Below are positions 17,051 to 17,116 of a DNA stretch of 17,116 bases, one piece after another. The stretch is from Cylindrodendrum hubeiense. Taxonomy: Eukaryota; Ascomycota; Sordariomycetes; Hypocreales; Nectriaceae. The stretch's first letter is position 1; the number at the start of each line of letters is the position of its first letter. Location: positions 1 to 17,116 of the forward strand of contig JAANBB010000662.1 of the NCBI GenBank assembly GCA_014621425.1, read 5' to 3'. Position numbers and translations under genes: made by a program. A model generated the notes under the pieces. That model was not told the origin of the DNA. It was given only the letters and a program-made list of their open reading frames with translations, and did no database searches.

Positions 17051-17116
17051 ATGCCGAGCTTCTTCCAGTTCACGCAGGGCACCGAGTCGCGCGTCCGTCC
17101 CAACGACTCGGCCCCA
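17051..17116 (+). CDS. 5' end of an unidentified gene (cut by window end)
   Basis: An ATG preceded by CACGTCCC opens a frame of 22 codons that runs off the window: MPSFFQFTQGTESRVRPND and three further residues. The upstream DNA is pyrimidine-rich, as expected of a fungal leader, and the peptide composition looks like protein rather than repeat. Too little is present to name a family. The call rests on the start context and the open frame. Confidence 0.5.
   Translation, partial: MPSFFQFTQGTESRVRPNDSAP

Overview
The window looks like nuclear DNA of a filamentous ascomycete, most likely a Sordariomycete. The genes are spliced by short introns (50-72 nt) with GTAAGT/GTGAGT-type donors and CTAAC/CTGAC-type branch points. 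Leaders are pyrimidine-rich, and one gene is a Zn(II)2Cys6 regulator, a class typical of fungi. There are no prokaryotic operons, no Shine-Dalgarno sites, and I recognise no mobile element, tRNA or rRNA. The genus cannot be fixed from the sequence.

Layout. (1) 2-253, +: the 3' end of a gene encoding a Gly/Tyr/Gln-rich tail. (2) 254 to about 5440: more than 5 kb with no convincing gene, carrying a phased GTAC pentamer repeat, GGTA-type tetramer repeats, and a pyrimidine-rich tract that leads into the next gene. (3) About 5440-7676, +: a PA-TM-RING membrane ubiquitin ligase (protease-associated lumenal domain, one transmembrane helix, RING-H2), with several introns and an uncertain 5' end. (4) 7677-8575: convergent intergenic DNA. 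(5) 8576-10387, -: an intronless 603-residue membrane protein of unknown function. (6) 10388-11573: its upstream region. (7) 11574-13552, -: a 606-residue Zn2Cys6 transcription factor in four exons, one of only 17 nt. (8) 13553-15133: the divergent promoter region between that factor and the next gene. (9) 15134-16459, +: PEX2, a RING ubiquitin ligase of the peroxisomal import machinery. (10) 17051 to the end, +: the first 22 codons of a further gene.

The genes do not form an obvious pathway or metabolite cluster. PEX2 is the best functional anchor. Its upstream DNA carries CCTCGG and CCGAGG in inverted orientation around a CACGTG core, about 120-140 bp before the start codon, and a five-codon upstream ORF whose stop overlaps the PEX2 ATG. 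This suggests fatty-acid-responsive transcription and some translational control. I found no clearly new multi-gene system. The most interesting items are the PEX2 control region, the uncharacterised membrane protein with its repeat- and uORF-bearing leader, the tiny exons in two genes, and the large gene-poor stretch.
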